Positions 10,024-19,408 are shown, numbered from the stretch's first letter. The stretch: DNA of 20,964 bases from Folioceros fuciformis (GCA_049999805.1 JBNGIO010001023.1:1-20964); one strand, 5' to 3'. Numbers and translations are program-made. The notes: generated by a model from the letters alone, not told the origin.

Positions 10024-11874
10024 CTAAGTTGCCAGCCTGGTAGACTTCATCATCTCAATGGCAGAAACGACCAGGGTTGTGATGGACCTTACGCTACAGC
10101 GGACAGCGATTATGGTTGTTTCAAAAAACAAACGCGGTAACTCTTCGTGACTGCGGCTCACATCCGTTAGGAAGAGGGCAACTTGGAGAGCTCCAGAGCG
10201 CAAGGTGGGAGCGATTGTTGACACGTCAAACCGGAGGTCCATGTAAGTCTGAGAACTCGGGTTCGTAGCTACCAGTACAACGCTGTCACCTACAGTATTT
10301 CTGGCGATGACCACAAAACTGTGCTCGAACTTGGGCACAAAGATCTCGAACCCAGGCCGAATCCATCGGCTAAAATGCATCACAGCGAAGAACTGCTTCT
10401 TCACCTGCACCGTGACAGGCAAGCTCTCATAGTTGAAGGGAGCTTGAATAAGGCCCCAAACCCCTCCCCCAGGCTCTTCTAAAGCTTGCCAGTAACACCA
10501 GGCAGAGGGTTGAAGCTCATTCAGATCCAAAGTCAGATGCCTAGCTACCCCCAGAGCTACCTCCATTTCATCCCCTCTCCAGTTCAACGGTCCGTATTCA
10601 GACATCCAAAGCTTCTTACCAAGTTTGCGTACGAGCTCTCTCACCTGAAAAACCGTTGTCAATTGCCTGACATTTTAAACAAAGATGCGTGAGGCCTCTT
10701 CAAGCACTAAAAAGTTACAGACCTGGGTGCGTTTTGCCTCGTCCTCTCTCAGCACATCGTTGATGTAAGTGTGAACATTTACTTGTTGTATGGTCGCTAG
10801 TGCCTCCTCTCCTATAGTTTCAAGTACACTGACAGTGTTCTTCGTCCATGCATCGAATCCTGATAGCTTGGTTGACAGGCCCTTTTCTCTCAAAAGATGC
10901 TGCACCTGAAGAGTTACCTGAACCACACACAGCGATCTTCATAAACCCACAAAGAACAGGGACCAGAAGCAATGCACTGTGACATCGTTTCTCACCTTCT
11001 CAAGTGCCTTCACTGAAAAGTTGCAGCCCTCCTGACTCCGCTTCTTTCGATCCACGTACCACCAGCCCTCTACTGGCTCGTTGAAAGGTGCTAAGGAGTT
11101 GAACTCGATCCCCCATGCGTCTCGATAGTGCTTGACCACTTCAGTTAAGTAATCTCCGAATGCCCCGTAATAAAGAGGATTCAGATTCTCTTGCCCCCAC
11201 CACTTGTTCCCTGTGGCAGACCTCAAAGATGAGCAAGAGCCCATGGGCTTCCAACAGCCATCAACCCAGCAATCCCAAATAAGATGGTTTCCACGGTTCA
11301 GACATGTGAACATCGACGACGCCTTGTAGCATCTAGCGTAAGCTTACGCACCTGTCACTGAACCACTGTAGGTCATCCAATGTGGAGGAGAGTTGGAAAA
11401 TGCCTCTACGACATCCACTCCTCGCTTCACCGCTCCCAGCAGTACCTTCCTCTGGCGCTCATCCGCCGACCAGTTGAAAGGCCCCCCTGGTCTGTCCTGG
11501 AAGCCAGGGACATCACCGAAAGGCCGCAAGTTTACATCAAACGACCGATGCGCACCTCCACCTATGTTGTATCGTGCTATGTTAAGACCCAGACCCTTCT
11601 TAGCATCAAACAGGAGATCGAGTATGTAGTCCATATCATCTTGGGGCAAACCCCCTGCAAAGTTTGCCCACCTGTACATCGGGCTCGATCACCAACCGTT
11701 GAATACAGGTAATAGCACAACGAATCAAAGCACAACAAAACCATACCAGCAAAGAGAAGTACCCCAACCCTCCCACTTCACGCCTGTGCTAGGAGAAACC
11801 TCCATCACCACGTCGATGAAGTCCTCCTGCACCTCAACCATGGGTCCATCACAATCGGTGTCACGTCTCCGCAT
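10024..11874 (-). CDS. GH30-family endo-beta-1,6-galactanase-like glycoside hydrolase (5' end unresolved)
   Basis: Related enzymes cleave beta-1,6-galactan side chains of arabinogalactan proteins, outside the cell. Exons in transcript order are ...-11747, 11671-11352, 11210-10996, 10917-10723 and 10644-10024, all with matching phases; introns are 75, 141, 78 and 78 nt. Spliced motifs include WEGWGTSLCWWANFAGG (joined across 11747/11671), GLNIARYNIGGG, SPPHWMTYSGSVTGNKWW (joined across 11352/11210), the acid/base glutamate in FNEPVEGWW, and the nucleophile glutamate in WMSEYGPLNWRGDEM. The C-terminal exon supplies the beta-sandwich, ending near SVRSITTLVV. The listed start is the first in-frame ATG (11874), but no signal peptide follows it, so an upstream exon is expected; the frame stays open to 11928. 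Both catalytic residues and clean splice sites argue for a working gene. GH30 galactanases are best known from fungi and bacteria, so old transfer or retention in early land plants is possible. Confidence 0.9.
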
Positions 11875-11932
11875 ACCAAGTTCCGCTAACCTGTAGAAGC
11901 CTGCCAGCTCATAATGCAGACAGAGCAAAAAC

Positions 11933-12316
11933 CTTGAGAGGAACCGGAGCCCAGAACTGCATCCAGGTCGTCACAACTGACATTCCAGATCTTGGTTTCG
12001 ACAATAGCACTAGGGTGTCTTCCAAGGCCCTTCTCACAGATGTCTGACTATCACCTCGAATTGCCCGCACGTTCTGCACTGTGGCTTGCTCCCCACCAGA
12101 ATTCCCATCACAGCGTCCCAGAGACACATGACGGATTGGACAGGTTGGACAAAACGTGCGCGACCCTACAAGGTACGGCATCCTCAGCTGCCAAGGACGA
12201 AACGACTTGTTGTCGACAACGCAGAGTGCCAAGCTTGGGTGACATTCAAAGTGCATCTCTCTTTCGTTGTTTGCACCTTGGCCTGGACCGCTCAATTTCC
12301 GCATCCGAGCACCCAC
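11933..12316 (-). CDS. Possible N-terminal exon(s) of the GH30 gene, low confidence
   Basis: This minus-strand open frame ends at CTCAAG followed by GTTTTTGC, a possible phase-0 donor. It could join phase 0 to a GH30 exon starting at 11826 after GTGCAG (reading EDFIDVVMEVSPS), giving an intron of about 106 nt. Segments such as VSLGRCDGNSGGEQATVQ and DTLVLLSKPRSGMSVV have a protein-like texture and might be a beta-trefoil or fascin-like accessory domain, but I cannot confirm a family. ATG candidates lie at 12316 and internally. It may equally be non-coding promoter or leader sequence. Confidence 0.2.
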
Positions 12317-12992
12317 TTCATAGCCGAGTCAGTTAAACTGCTGATCTATGCAAGGAACCAGCGAAGCGGATGCAACGGTGTCCTCGGATTGCCTCAATCA
12401 GAACTCGCCATGTCGGTCTTTCCTGCCTGAATGTGACCCGGAAACAAGTGGTCTCGTTTCTGCACGCCGCGTGTGAATCCCGTCGACAGAATAGGCCATG
12501 CGTTCCCGAGCCTCAGCCTCGGAATTGATAATGGTTCGGGAGCCGGCTCGTCACCAGCCTCGGTACCTGGGCTGAGAGGCAGTATTCTCTGAGAAGCATG
12601 CCAAAGAGGCTGGGGTTTGTTGCTTGCCGTGTGGTCAAGGCTCCCGGCTCTCTGAACCTCGAATGTGGCGGCTGGGCGTGACCGGATCGTGCGCTCGAGT
12701 GGCGAAATTCGTACAGGATTGAACAGCTTTCACACGGCTCGCTTTCGACTTGGGACTTGCACCGCAGCCTCAGGAATTGGATCCAGAAGTGGAGCAGCGG
12801 GAATTCAAGCTGGATTCTTTTGGTGAAGCTGTTTTGTGGCACTATCTGATTGCACGCGGGGGCTAGCTGAAGGAATGCGACCTGGCAAGATCCGGGCTGT
12901 GCAAGTAGCTGAAATCGGCAGAGGTTGGATTAGAGGTGAAGGTTACGGAGTAGTTGCAGCTCTGGGTTGAGAGGACTCTAAGGCAAGAAGAC
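12317..12992. other. Divergent intergenic region (GH30 gene and PRA1 gene promoters)
   Basis: The neighbours point away from each other, so this region should carry both promoters. The ORFs inside it (for example 12513-12842 on the minus strand) have no family features. I recognise no specific regulatory motif with confidence. Confidence 0.45.
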
Positions 12993-14448
12993 ATGGATTG
13001 GAGCAATGTGACGTTGGATGAGCTGGTGGATGCGCTGCAAGAGGTGGAGTGGTCGTCACCTCCCCGGCCCTTAGCAGAGTTTTTCGCTAAGTTCACGGTG
13101 CCGAAGTCTCGATCCAAATGGGAGGGGCGGCTCAAGTGTAACTTCTATTAGTAAGTGGATGCCGCATGTTTCTGGCGAGTGGTATTTCGCATATCCTGCT
13201 GATCCGGTTGTCGCCATGGGTTGCTGAGTTTGACGAGCTAGCGGAGTTGTTGAACTCCCAGACTGTAGGTGAGAGCGAAGTAATCTCGGATTGAGGATGC
13301 AAAACCCTAGATACTCGGACGGATATGGATAGGTAGTTGGTTATGTTTGCTTGACGATTTGGAGATGATTTTCATGGAGCTTGTGGGTCTTGCAGTTACC
13401 GAACAAATTACTTCATCTTAATCTCCTTGATTCTTGGTGAGCTTTCTGTCAAGTTGCCTCACGTACAGGGCTTGAAAGAGTAGGATGTCATGGAAATACT
13501 GTATAAGCTGTTATGTCCTATTGTCACTTGTAGATTTGTTTCTCAAGGCAAGCATGATGTGTTGTCCTTGAAGTTAATTATGTTCGGGTTGCAGGAATTG
13601 GTTTCGTGCGGAATCCTCTGGCACTTTTAGCTGTCTTTGTTGCTGGCCTCAGTGTCGCGTGCCTCAATGACAGGTGCGTACTAACCTGCTTAGATTTCTG
13701 AAAAGCCCTGATTCGTTCAGCCAGCAGTATGCCGGAAGTTTCTTCCTCAATGATTGTGTATGGTTTTTGCAGCTTTGCCGAGTCTCTAAGTGAAAAGCTT
13801 ACACGGGGTGTAAGGAGAATATCACCTCCATTGGCAGCGAAATTAAGGCCACCTGTAACGTAAGCACCGCACAGTTGGAAGCGGAGTGGTTCTCTGAATT
13901 AAAGCTGCGAACCAGTTCTGCAAACTGTGAGTTGCGAACAGCTGGGTCCCCTGCTGCCGTGTTCTGATACTTATTGACTCAACTGCAGGCCAGGAGTTCG
14001 GCGTCGACCCTCTAAAGGGATAGTTTACATCTGTGGGAAAGACCGCCGTATTATTGTAGGTGGCCTAACTTCTGGTAAGCTGATGGGCCCATGTGAGTTC
14101 AGGATTCGTCTGTCAGTTGCAATTTTAGTGCCATGCAGTACCAATTGGTGCTTCTATCGCTCGCTGAAAATTTGGCACTCTGCAGTGAGCATTGTGGTAT
14201 GGTTCCTGACTGGAGCGTACATCACTGTTCTAGGAGCAGCATCCTTCGGCATCGTCTGTGAGCACTAATTTCAGGCTGTCTCGCTTATCGTTTGTCACAT
14301 TCCTTTGCCGGCGTCGTTCTAATTTGTGCTCCCTCTCGTGGCAGTGTCTGGTCTCCACGCAAGTTTCCGCACTCCAAATCTGAAGGCCAGACTCAATTCT
14401 GTGCGTGAAGAGTTCAAAGCAGTGTGGAGGGGGTATAGTGATGCATAG
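12993..14448 (+). CDS. PRA1: PRA1-family (prenylated Rab acceptor) membrane protein
   Basis: PRA1 proteins are small ER/Golgi/endosomal membrane proteins that act on prenylated Rab GTPases in vesicle traffic. Seven exons join in frame: 12993-13150, 13396-13436, 13595-13673, 13773-13859, 13989-14059, 14186-14257 and 14345-14448, giving 203 aa. Signatures include DELVDALQEVEWSSPPRP, EFFAKFTVP and RLKCNFYYYRTNYFILISL. The hydrophobic segment NPLALLAVFVAGLSVACLND and the conserved C-terminus LHASFRTPNLKARLNSVREE with FKAVWRGY follow. Two hydrophobic hairpins (exons 2-3 and 5-6) flank a soluble loop (SEKLTRGVRRISPPLAAKLR, then a basic stretch). The pattern is closest to plant PRA1H-like members. 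The exon 6 acceptor at 14185 is chosen for homology; two other in-frame AG sites upstream (about 14114 and 14126) would add residues. Confidence 0.93.
13302..13310 (+). promoter_or_regulatory. Telo-box-like motif in PRA1 intron 1
   Basis: AAACCCTAG occurs in the first intron, about 150 nt after the donor. Telo-box elements of this form are common near transcription starts of housekeeping plant genes. With a single copy, function is only suggested. Confidence 0.3.
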
Positions 14449-14741
14449 TTAGAATTGTCGCATGTAATCTTAGAAGGGAAATGATGCCTGTACTGGACCT
14501 ATCCTTGCCGCCGAGGTTCAGCAGTACCGTGTCCGGGAGGCCATCGTCCAATAGGTTGGGATGAGGGTTTACGATAGAAACATTTTTGGTTGTCCTCGAG
14601 TACGGCTCTGTGGTCAGACGTATTCATAACCAGTTCTGTTTGTGCATTCATATTGGAACACTTGGCCCTGTTCCCAGTGCGGCCTGACGCTTGGGGGTTC
14701 TATGTACCATTCTCATTACTGAACGGATTTGACTACTGAAT
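14449..14741. other. Convergent 3' UTR region between the PRA1 and ARL2 genes
   Basis: The 293 bases between two facing stop codons hold no coding features. They must contain both 3' UTRs and polyadenylation regions, so transcripts from the two strands may overlap. Confidence 0.5.
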
Positions 14742-15643
14742 TTACTCGTGCATGTAGATGCGAGAGCCAATATCTGTAACAAGCCAGTCGAAGCCATCCA
14801 ACAAGCCATGTCCAGTCATGGCGCTGCATCCTAATATATGCCAGTGTCGGGTGTTATCCATCAACTCCAGCCTCAGAACCTGCAAAACAAACTCAAGATT
14901 TTGGTGCTTACTCAAAAGCAGAACTAGCTGCCCCCCGTTTTACCTGTCGGTTAGTAAGCTTCTCATCACGTCCTACCTTGGCAATCTCCTCCACTGTCAA
15001 TGCCCCGTCGATATCTTGCTTGTTCGCCAGAATAAGTAGGGAGGCTCCTGTAAGTCTCTGCACATATTGCACGCAAGCTTGCACGCTTACTAACAACTCC
15101 TCGTTTGATGTTTGCATGAGAGATCGAATGTGGAAAAACAACCTCCTCCTTGAGCAGAGAATGGAGCTCATTTCGGCAGTCATCCAGCCTCCTGAGGTCC
15201 GAACTATCCACCACCCACACCATCCCATCCGTTTGCTCGTAGTAGTTCCTCCAGTAGGCCCGCAGAGTCTTCTGCCCCCCGACATCCCAGATATTGAGCT
15301 TGTAGCTGCAGTTTGAAAATTCCCCACCCAATTACTCTCTGCCGCATTTTATTCAAGATGCCCGGAAGGTGCGGAATCCTCACTTTTTGTACTGCATGGT
15401 CTTGATGTTGAATCCCAGGGTCGGGCTGATGCTGCTTGCGTCCTCGCCGTTGATCCTTTTGACGATCGTGGTCTTGCCCGCGTTGTCCAAACCCCTGCGT
15501 CAGGATCGCATTGTGAGCTTCGGAGCTTGACGAGGCTGGCTCAGCCCCAGGCACAGGAGGATCCTGGCACTTGCTTACACCATGAGAACGCGCATCTCCT
15601 TTTCCTTCTTCTTCACCTTCCTGATGATCGTGAGCAGCCCCAT
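14742..15643 (-). CDS. ARL2: ADP-ribosylation-factor-like GTPase ARL2 (TITAN5 orthologue)
   Basis: ARL2 is a small GTPase acting with tubulin-folding cofactors; its Arabidopsis orthologue TITAN5 is essential in embryos. Five exons in transcript order are 15643-15579, 15494-15384, 15305-15143, 15057-14977 and 14879-14742. Together they give 185 aa, the usual family length. Every junction restores a family motif: [20 protein letters not shown] at the start, GLDNAGKTT (P-loop, after the first splice), [10 protein letters not shown] (switch I), [16 protein letters not shown] (switch II), [13 protein letters not shown] (base recognition) and [16 protein letters not shown]. The second residue is Gly, but the ARL2 N-terminus is generally not myristoylated. 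Introns are 84, 78, 85 and 97 nt. It is divergent from the OSB-like gene, 193 nt away, with which it probably shares a promoter. No missing residues were seen. Confidence 0.97.
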
Positions 15644-15836
15644 TTGATCCTAACTAGCCCGCCCACGCTAACACGTCACAACAGGATTGCCAGCCTTAGC
15701 GGCAAGCATTGCTCGTTTCAGAGCTGTCGGGTGCGACACTTGGAAGCTCCAGCAATGGCAGAGGGCCCAACTGAAAGAAACTGCCTGTAGAATCGCGATT
15801 AGGGTTTACATCTTGGGACAGTTCCATGGAGGCAAA
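15644..15836. promoter_or_regulatory. Short bidirectional promoter between ARL2 and the OSB-like gene
   Basis: Only 193 nt separate the two divergent start codons. The interval contains a telo-box-like TTAGGGTTTA at about 15799-15808 and a GGGCCCA (site II-like, TGGGCC on the other strand) at 15763-15769. This pair is typical of promoters of growth-linked housekeeping genes in plants. No clear TATA box is visible. Shared regulation is inferred from the spacing and motifs. Confidence 0.5.
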
Positions 15837-16714
15837 ATGGGAGCACGCGTCTCTGATCTGTCGAAGCTGTCGGTAAGTTTGTGACTTCTATCGGATTTTG
15901 AAGTGACTTCTATCGGATTTTGAAGTGACTTCTGTCATGCAACTTAGCTGATCTTGTGCTGTCAGAATGCAGGCTGCGGGAGGGGCCGGCACCTCTTAGA
16001 TTCCAGCTGCTTCATGGCCAAGCGTGTGACAGGGGGAAGGAGGCGGGCTTGTCGTGGTCAAGAGCTCTTGCAATGGCCTTGGGCCGGTTTGACTGTTCTG
16101 GTAAACAGATGCAATCAGAGGGTGTGTCTTGTTGCTTTTGCGAAAGGTCGGCCATTTTCTGCTCTTGCGACTTCAACAGTAGAGGACGGTATGTCTGCCG
16201 TGCATTCCAGATGAGCAGTCATTCTGCACGGATTGTCAATTCAGACGGAAGATCTGACTGTCTGTTGGTGTTTAGTCTCAGGACATCAGCCTTGCCCCAA
16301 GGGTGAAATGCGGTGGCACAAGTACTTTATGAATCCTCATCTGTGGTGGGACAACAGGGCAGCAAAGGTACTTTGCACGTCGCCTGGCACTACTCAGTGG
16401 TTCCAATGAATTGGTGCCTTTGTCACATTTTTGTTTGGTTGTTGCAGAAGAGCTCAACGGATCCCGACTTCCAGCACAGGACTACCGGGGAAGCTCTGTG
16501 GGTCGAAAGTCAATGGACACCCACTTGGGTACGTCCGAAGTTAGCCAAAGTCTGGCTCAATGGTTGGTCCTTAGCTCCTGGACTGGCCGCTTTCCGAGCA
16601 GAGACTGATGTAGGCGCACAATTCCCATCTAGTAGTGCCTCTTTGAAGTCTCCAAGGTATGCAGGCAGGGCTGAACTGGTCACACACAACCTGGTCCGGT
16701 TGGAAGGTGTCTAA
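15837..16714 (+). CDS. Small OSB-like protein with a PDF motif (organellar single-stranded-DNA-binding relative)
   Basis: OSB proteins bind single-stranded DNA in mitochondria and plastids through a PDF motif and restrain recombination. Exons 15837-15872, 15966-16188, 16282-16367 and 16448-16714 join in frame to about 203 aa. The PDF motif is split by intron 3: RWHKYFMNPHLWWDNRAAK, then KSSTDPDFQHRTTGEALWVE and SQWTPTWVRPKLA. The N-terminal 85 residues are Arg-rich and acid-poor and could be a transit peptide (ending near FSALATS). No OB-fold domain is seen, unlike typical OSBs, so this is a reduced form or the first exons are misassigned; ATG 16308 is an alternative start. The frame runs to TAA at 16712, 22 nt before and in the same frame as the next PPR start. 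An alternative donor AAG/GTATGC at 16657 paired with the acceptor at 16727 would change the tail. Confidence 0.65.
15881..15933. repeat. 22-bp tandem repeat, about 2.4 copies, in OSB-like intron 1
   Basis: Copies at 15881-15902 and 15903-15924 are identical; a partial third copy (gtgacttct) runs to 15933. It starts eight bases after the donor site, so it expands the intron without touching the splice junctions. It looks like simple slippage. Confidence 0.9.
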
Positions 16715-16735
16715 TTCTTGTTTGCAGTATCATCA

Positions 16736-19408
16736 ATGGGATCTGAAAGGCTTGGGTTAAGTATGTCGCTGATTGAGCAGACATTTCAATGTAGGGATGC
16801 TAAGGAGTTCAGGAGACTTTGTGAAGAGGGGTTCTTGGGGCAGGCGCTTGAGAAGTTAGAGGATTTAGATGTCAAGAGCTTTGGGGATCCCATCAGCCTC
16901 TACAGCTCTATTATTAAGGAGTGTTGCAAGCGTCGTGCCCTGGTGGAAGGAAAGCGGTTGTTTGAACTTATTCTCAGCAGTGATTATGCTTCAAGCGTTA
17001 CTCTGGGTAATTGCATGATAGAAATGTTTGTCAAGTGTGCAAGTCTTAATGATGCACGCAAAGTATTCGACCGGTTACCAAGGAGAGAGGTATCGTCTTG
17101 GAACACATTGCTGTTGGGGTATGTCGACAATGAACTTGGTGAAGAGGCTCTTGAATTCTTTGAGGAGATGCTAGAGAATGGACTGCCACCAAATAGACAC
17201 ACCTTTGTGGGTGTGCTTCGAGCATGTATCGGTTTGTCAGCTGTAACTGAAGGCACGCTCGTTCATGCTCTTATTCTTGATGCTGGTTTGGAAGCAGATG
17301 CCGCTGTAGGGAAAGCCCTTGTCCATATGTATTTGAAGTTGGGAAATTGGAGAAGTGCTCATGAAGTTTTTGGTAAGCTATCACAGCGGGACGTAGTTAC
17401 CTATAATGCTATGATTCAAGGATGCATGCAAGCCAGTCACAGTGAGGATGCATTTGTTCTTCTTGGGCAAATGGTACAAGAGGGTTTGGACCCAGATGGT
17501 GTGACATTTACGAACATGTTGAAAGGATGTGCAAACCTGGCAGCTCTGGAGCGAGGCAAATTGGTTCATGCCCTGATAATGAGAAGCGGGGTACAGGTCG
17601 ACAAACTCGTGGGGACAACCTTAGTTGACATGTATTCAAAATGCAGAGAAATGGAGGATGCATTTGAAGTTTTCAGCAACTTGCCCACTCTTGATGTTGT
17701 GGCATGGAATTCCCTTATAGCAGGTTATGTGCGGAATGGAGATGCGACTCGTCCGTTATCGCTTTTCGAGAAAATGCGCCAAGAAGGGATCAATCCAAAC
17801 AGAATTACGTACCTCAGTGTTCTTAAAGCATTCAACTGTTCCAAGCATCTGAAGGAAGCTAAGGAGATTCATGCGGACGTGGTGCGAAATGGATTAGATA
17901 CAGATGTAGCTCTGGGGAGTTCTGTCGTTGACATGTTTGTACGATGTGGGAGTATGAGAGATGCTCGCCAAGTTTTCCAGAATCTACCTGAACGGAATGT
18001 AGCGGCGTGGAATAGTTTAATTTGTGGTTATTCCCAGGCCGGACTGGCAGAGGAGGCTCTGATATTGATCAAGGAAATGCTCGCTGCGGGTCAGAAGTGG
18101 GACAAAGTAGCCTTCGGTGTTACCCTGAACGCTTGTTCCACTTTGGAGGCTTTGGAGTATGGCAGGCTGGTGCATCATCTCGTTAGGACTGAAAGTGACT
18201 GTGAGGCCGATTCGTTTGTCGGCTCCACACTAGTGGATATGTACATGAGCTGTGGAAGTGTGGCAAATGCTTGTCACGTGTTTGAACGGTTACTAGTGCG
18301 AGATGTTGTGTCATGGGGTACAATGTTGGCAGGGTACGTAGAGTTTGGGAATAGTGAGACTGCCCTGAGAGCATTTGAGGAGATGCAGCAAGAGGGTGTG
18401 AATCCTGATCTGGTCACATTTGTCAGCGTTATAAAAGCTTGTGCCACTTTAGCAGATTTGAAGCAGGGAAAACGCGTTCACCTTCTGGCCATCAAAAGAG
18501 GCTACCAAAACGACACTATACTGGGGAACAGCTTGATAGATATGTATTCTAAATGTGGTTGCCTTGAAACTGCACGTGAATTGTTCACTGAGCTACCTGA
18601 CAAAAGTTTAGTCTCCTGGAATGCAATGCTCACAGGATATGCCCAGCACGGACAAGGTGTGGAAGCTCTCAACCTGTTCAGAGAGATGCAACACGAGCAA
18701 GTGATACCCGACTCAGTGACGTTTGTAGCCGTGCTCTCTGCATGCAGCCACGCTGGCCTGGTGGACGAAGGCCTTCAGTACTTCAAATCCATGACTGAGG
18801 ACTATGACCTTGCACCGTCCATGCAGCACTACGCAGGCATTGTGGACCTTTTGAGTCGTGCTGGAAGGCTGGATGTTGCAGAGGCAACTGTGGGGGCAAT
18901 GCCTTTCGAGCCTGATGCGGTGATTTGGCTGACCTTGCTCGGAGCGTGCCGAAAATACTGCAACGTCGAGGTGGGAAGGCGTGCTTTTGAGCATGTTATG
19001 CGCTTGGAACCCGGAAATGCTGCTGCATATATGCTGCTTGTACAACTTCTCTCTGAACAAAATAGGTGGGCCGAGGTTGCAGAGATCAAGAGACGGATGA
19101 GGGACGCCGGTGTGGAGAAGAAGCAGCCCGGGTGTAGTTGGATTGAGGCCAATAACGAGATGCATACTTTTGTCTGTGATGACATCTGCCACCCCGATAG
19201 GAAGCAAATCTATGCTGCGTTGGAGCGTATCCGCAAAATGGTGAGAATTAAAAGATACGACATCGCCTTATTTACTGTTCTGGAAGATGACGCAAATTCC
19301 ACAGGGACGTCAACCATGACTACCTCAACGCAGCAGGCAGGATTCAAGACAAACACAAATCATATGATTGTACCCAAATCCACCAGGCGGCAAACGTCCT
19401 ATATCTGA
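16736..19408 (+). CDS. PLS-type PPR protein, E class with truncated DYW region (organellar RNA editing or processing factor)
   Basis: The intronless ORF encodes 890 aa from the first in-frame ATG (16736). Upstream in the same frame are a possible acceptor TTTGCAG (ending 16727) and a stop at 16712. About 20 PPR motifs run L-S then six P-L-S triplets, for example VVSWGTMLAGYVEFGNSE and GNSLIDMYSKCGCLETAREL. E1 and E2 motifs follow, then a standard PG box KKQPGCSWIEANNEMHTF, then DDICHPDRKQIYAALERI, the start of a DYW domain. After that the sequence diverges (RYDIALFTVLEDDANSTG and a Ser/Thr-rich tail). The HxE, CxxCH and CxC residues of the deaminase are all missing. No remnant of them is visible in any frame before the convergent amidophosphoribosyltransferase stop, 110 nt away. 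If it works in editing, it needs a DYW partner in trans, as known E/E+ factors do. Targeting to plastid or mitochondrion is assumed from the family. Confidence 0.92.
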   Translation: MGSERLGLSMSLIEQTFQCRDAKEFRRLCEEGFLGQALEKLEDLDVKSFGDPISLYSSIIKECCKRRALVEGKRLFELILSSDYASSVTLGNCMIEMFVKCASLNDARKVFDRLPRREVSSWNTLLLGYVDNELGEEALEFFEEMLENGLPPNRHTFVGVLRACIGLSAVTEGTLVHALILDAGLEADAAVGKALVHMYLKLGNWRSAHEVFGKLSQRDVVTYNAMIQGCMQASHSEDAFVLLGQMVQEGLDPDGVTFTNMLKGCANLAALERGKLVHALIMRSGVQVDKLVGTTLVDMYSKCREMEDAFEVFSNLPTLDVVAWNSLIAGYVRNGDATRPLSLFEKMRQEGINPNRITYLSVLKAFNCSKHLKEAKEIHADVVRNGLDTDVALGSSVVDMFVRCGSMRDARQVFQNLPERNVAAWNSLICGYSQAGLAEEALILIKEMLAAGQKWDKVAFGVTLNACSTLEALEYGRLVHHLVRTESDCEADSFVGSTLVDMYMSCGSVANACHVFERLLVRDVVSWGTMLAGYVEFGNSETALRAFEEMQQEGVNPDLVTFVSVIKACATLADLKQGKRVHLLAIKRGYQNDTILGNSLIDMYSKCGCLETARELFTELPDKSLVSWNAMLTGYAQHGQGVEALNLFREMQHEQVIPDSVTFVAVLSACSHAGLVDEGLQYFKSMTEDYDLAPSMQHYAGIVDLLSRAGRLDVAEATVGAMPFEPDAVIWLTLLGACRKYCNVEVGRRAFEHVMRLEPGNAAAYMLLVQLLSEQNRWAEVAEIKRRMRDAGVEKKQPGCSWIEANNEMHTFVCDDICHPDRKQIYAALERIRKMVRIKRYDIALFTVLEDDANSTGTSTMTTSTQQAGFKTNTNHMIVPKSTRRQTSYI

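Noticed and set aside
12513-12842. Minus-strand ORF in the GH30-PRA1 intergenic region
   Set aside because: Composition looks random, with no motifs and no splice partner.
13590-13680. ORF-poor appearance of 13150-14080 suggesting a gene-free gap
   Set aside because: The region is filled by the small PRA1 exons 2-5 (41-87 nt), which restore family motifs when joined.
16712-16714. U-to-C editing of the TAA to CAA as the way to make an OSB-PPR fusion
   Set aside because: This editing is known for organellar transcripts; these genes are nuclear, so there is no basis for it here.
16707-16727. A 21-nt GT...AG stretch that would remove the TAA and fuse the OSB-like and PPR frames
   Set aside because: It keeps the frame, but 21 nt is far below the minimum for a spliceosomal intron; the nearest good donor (16657) gives a different frame that stops soon after.
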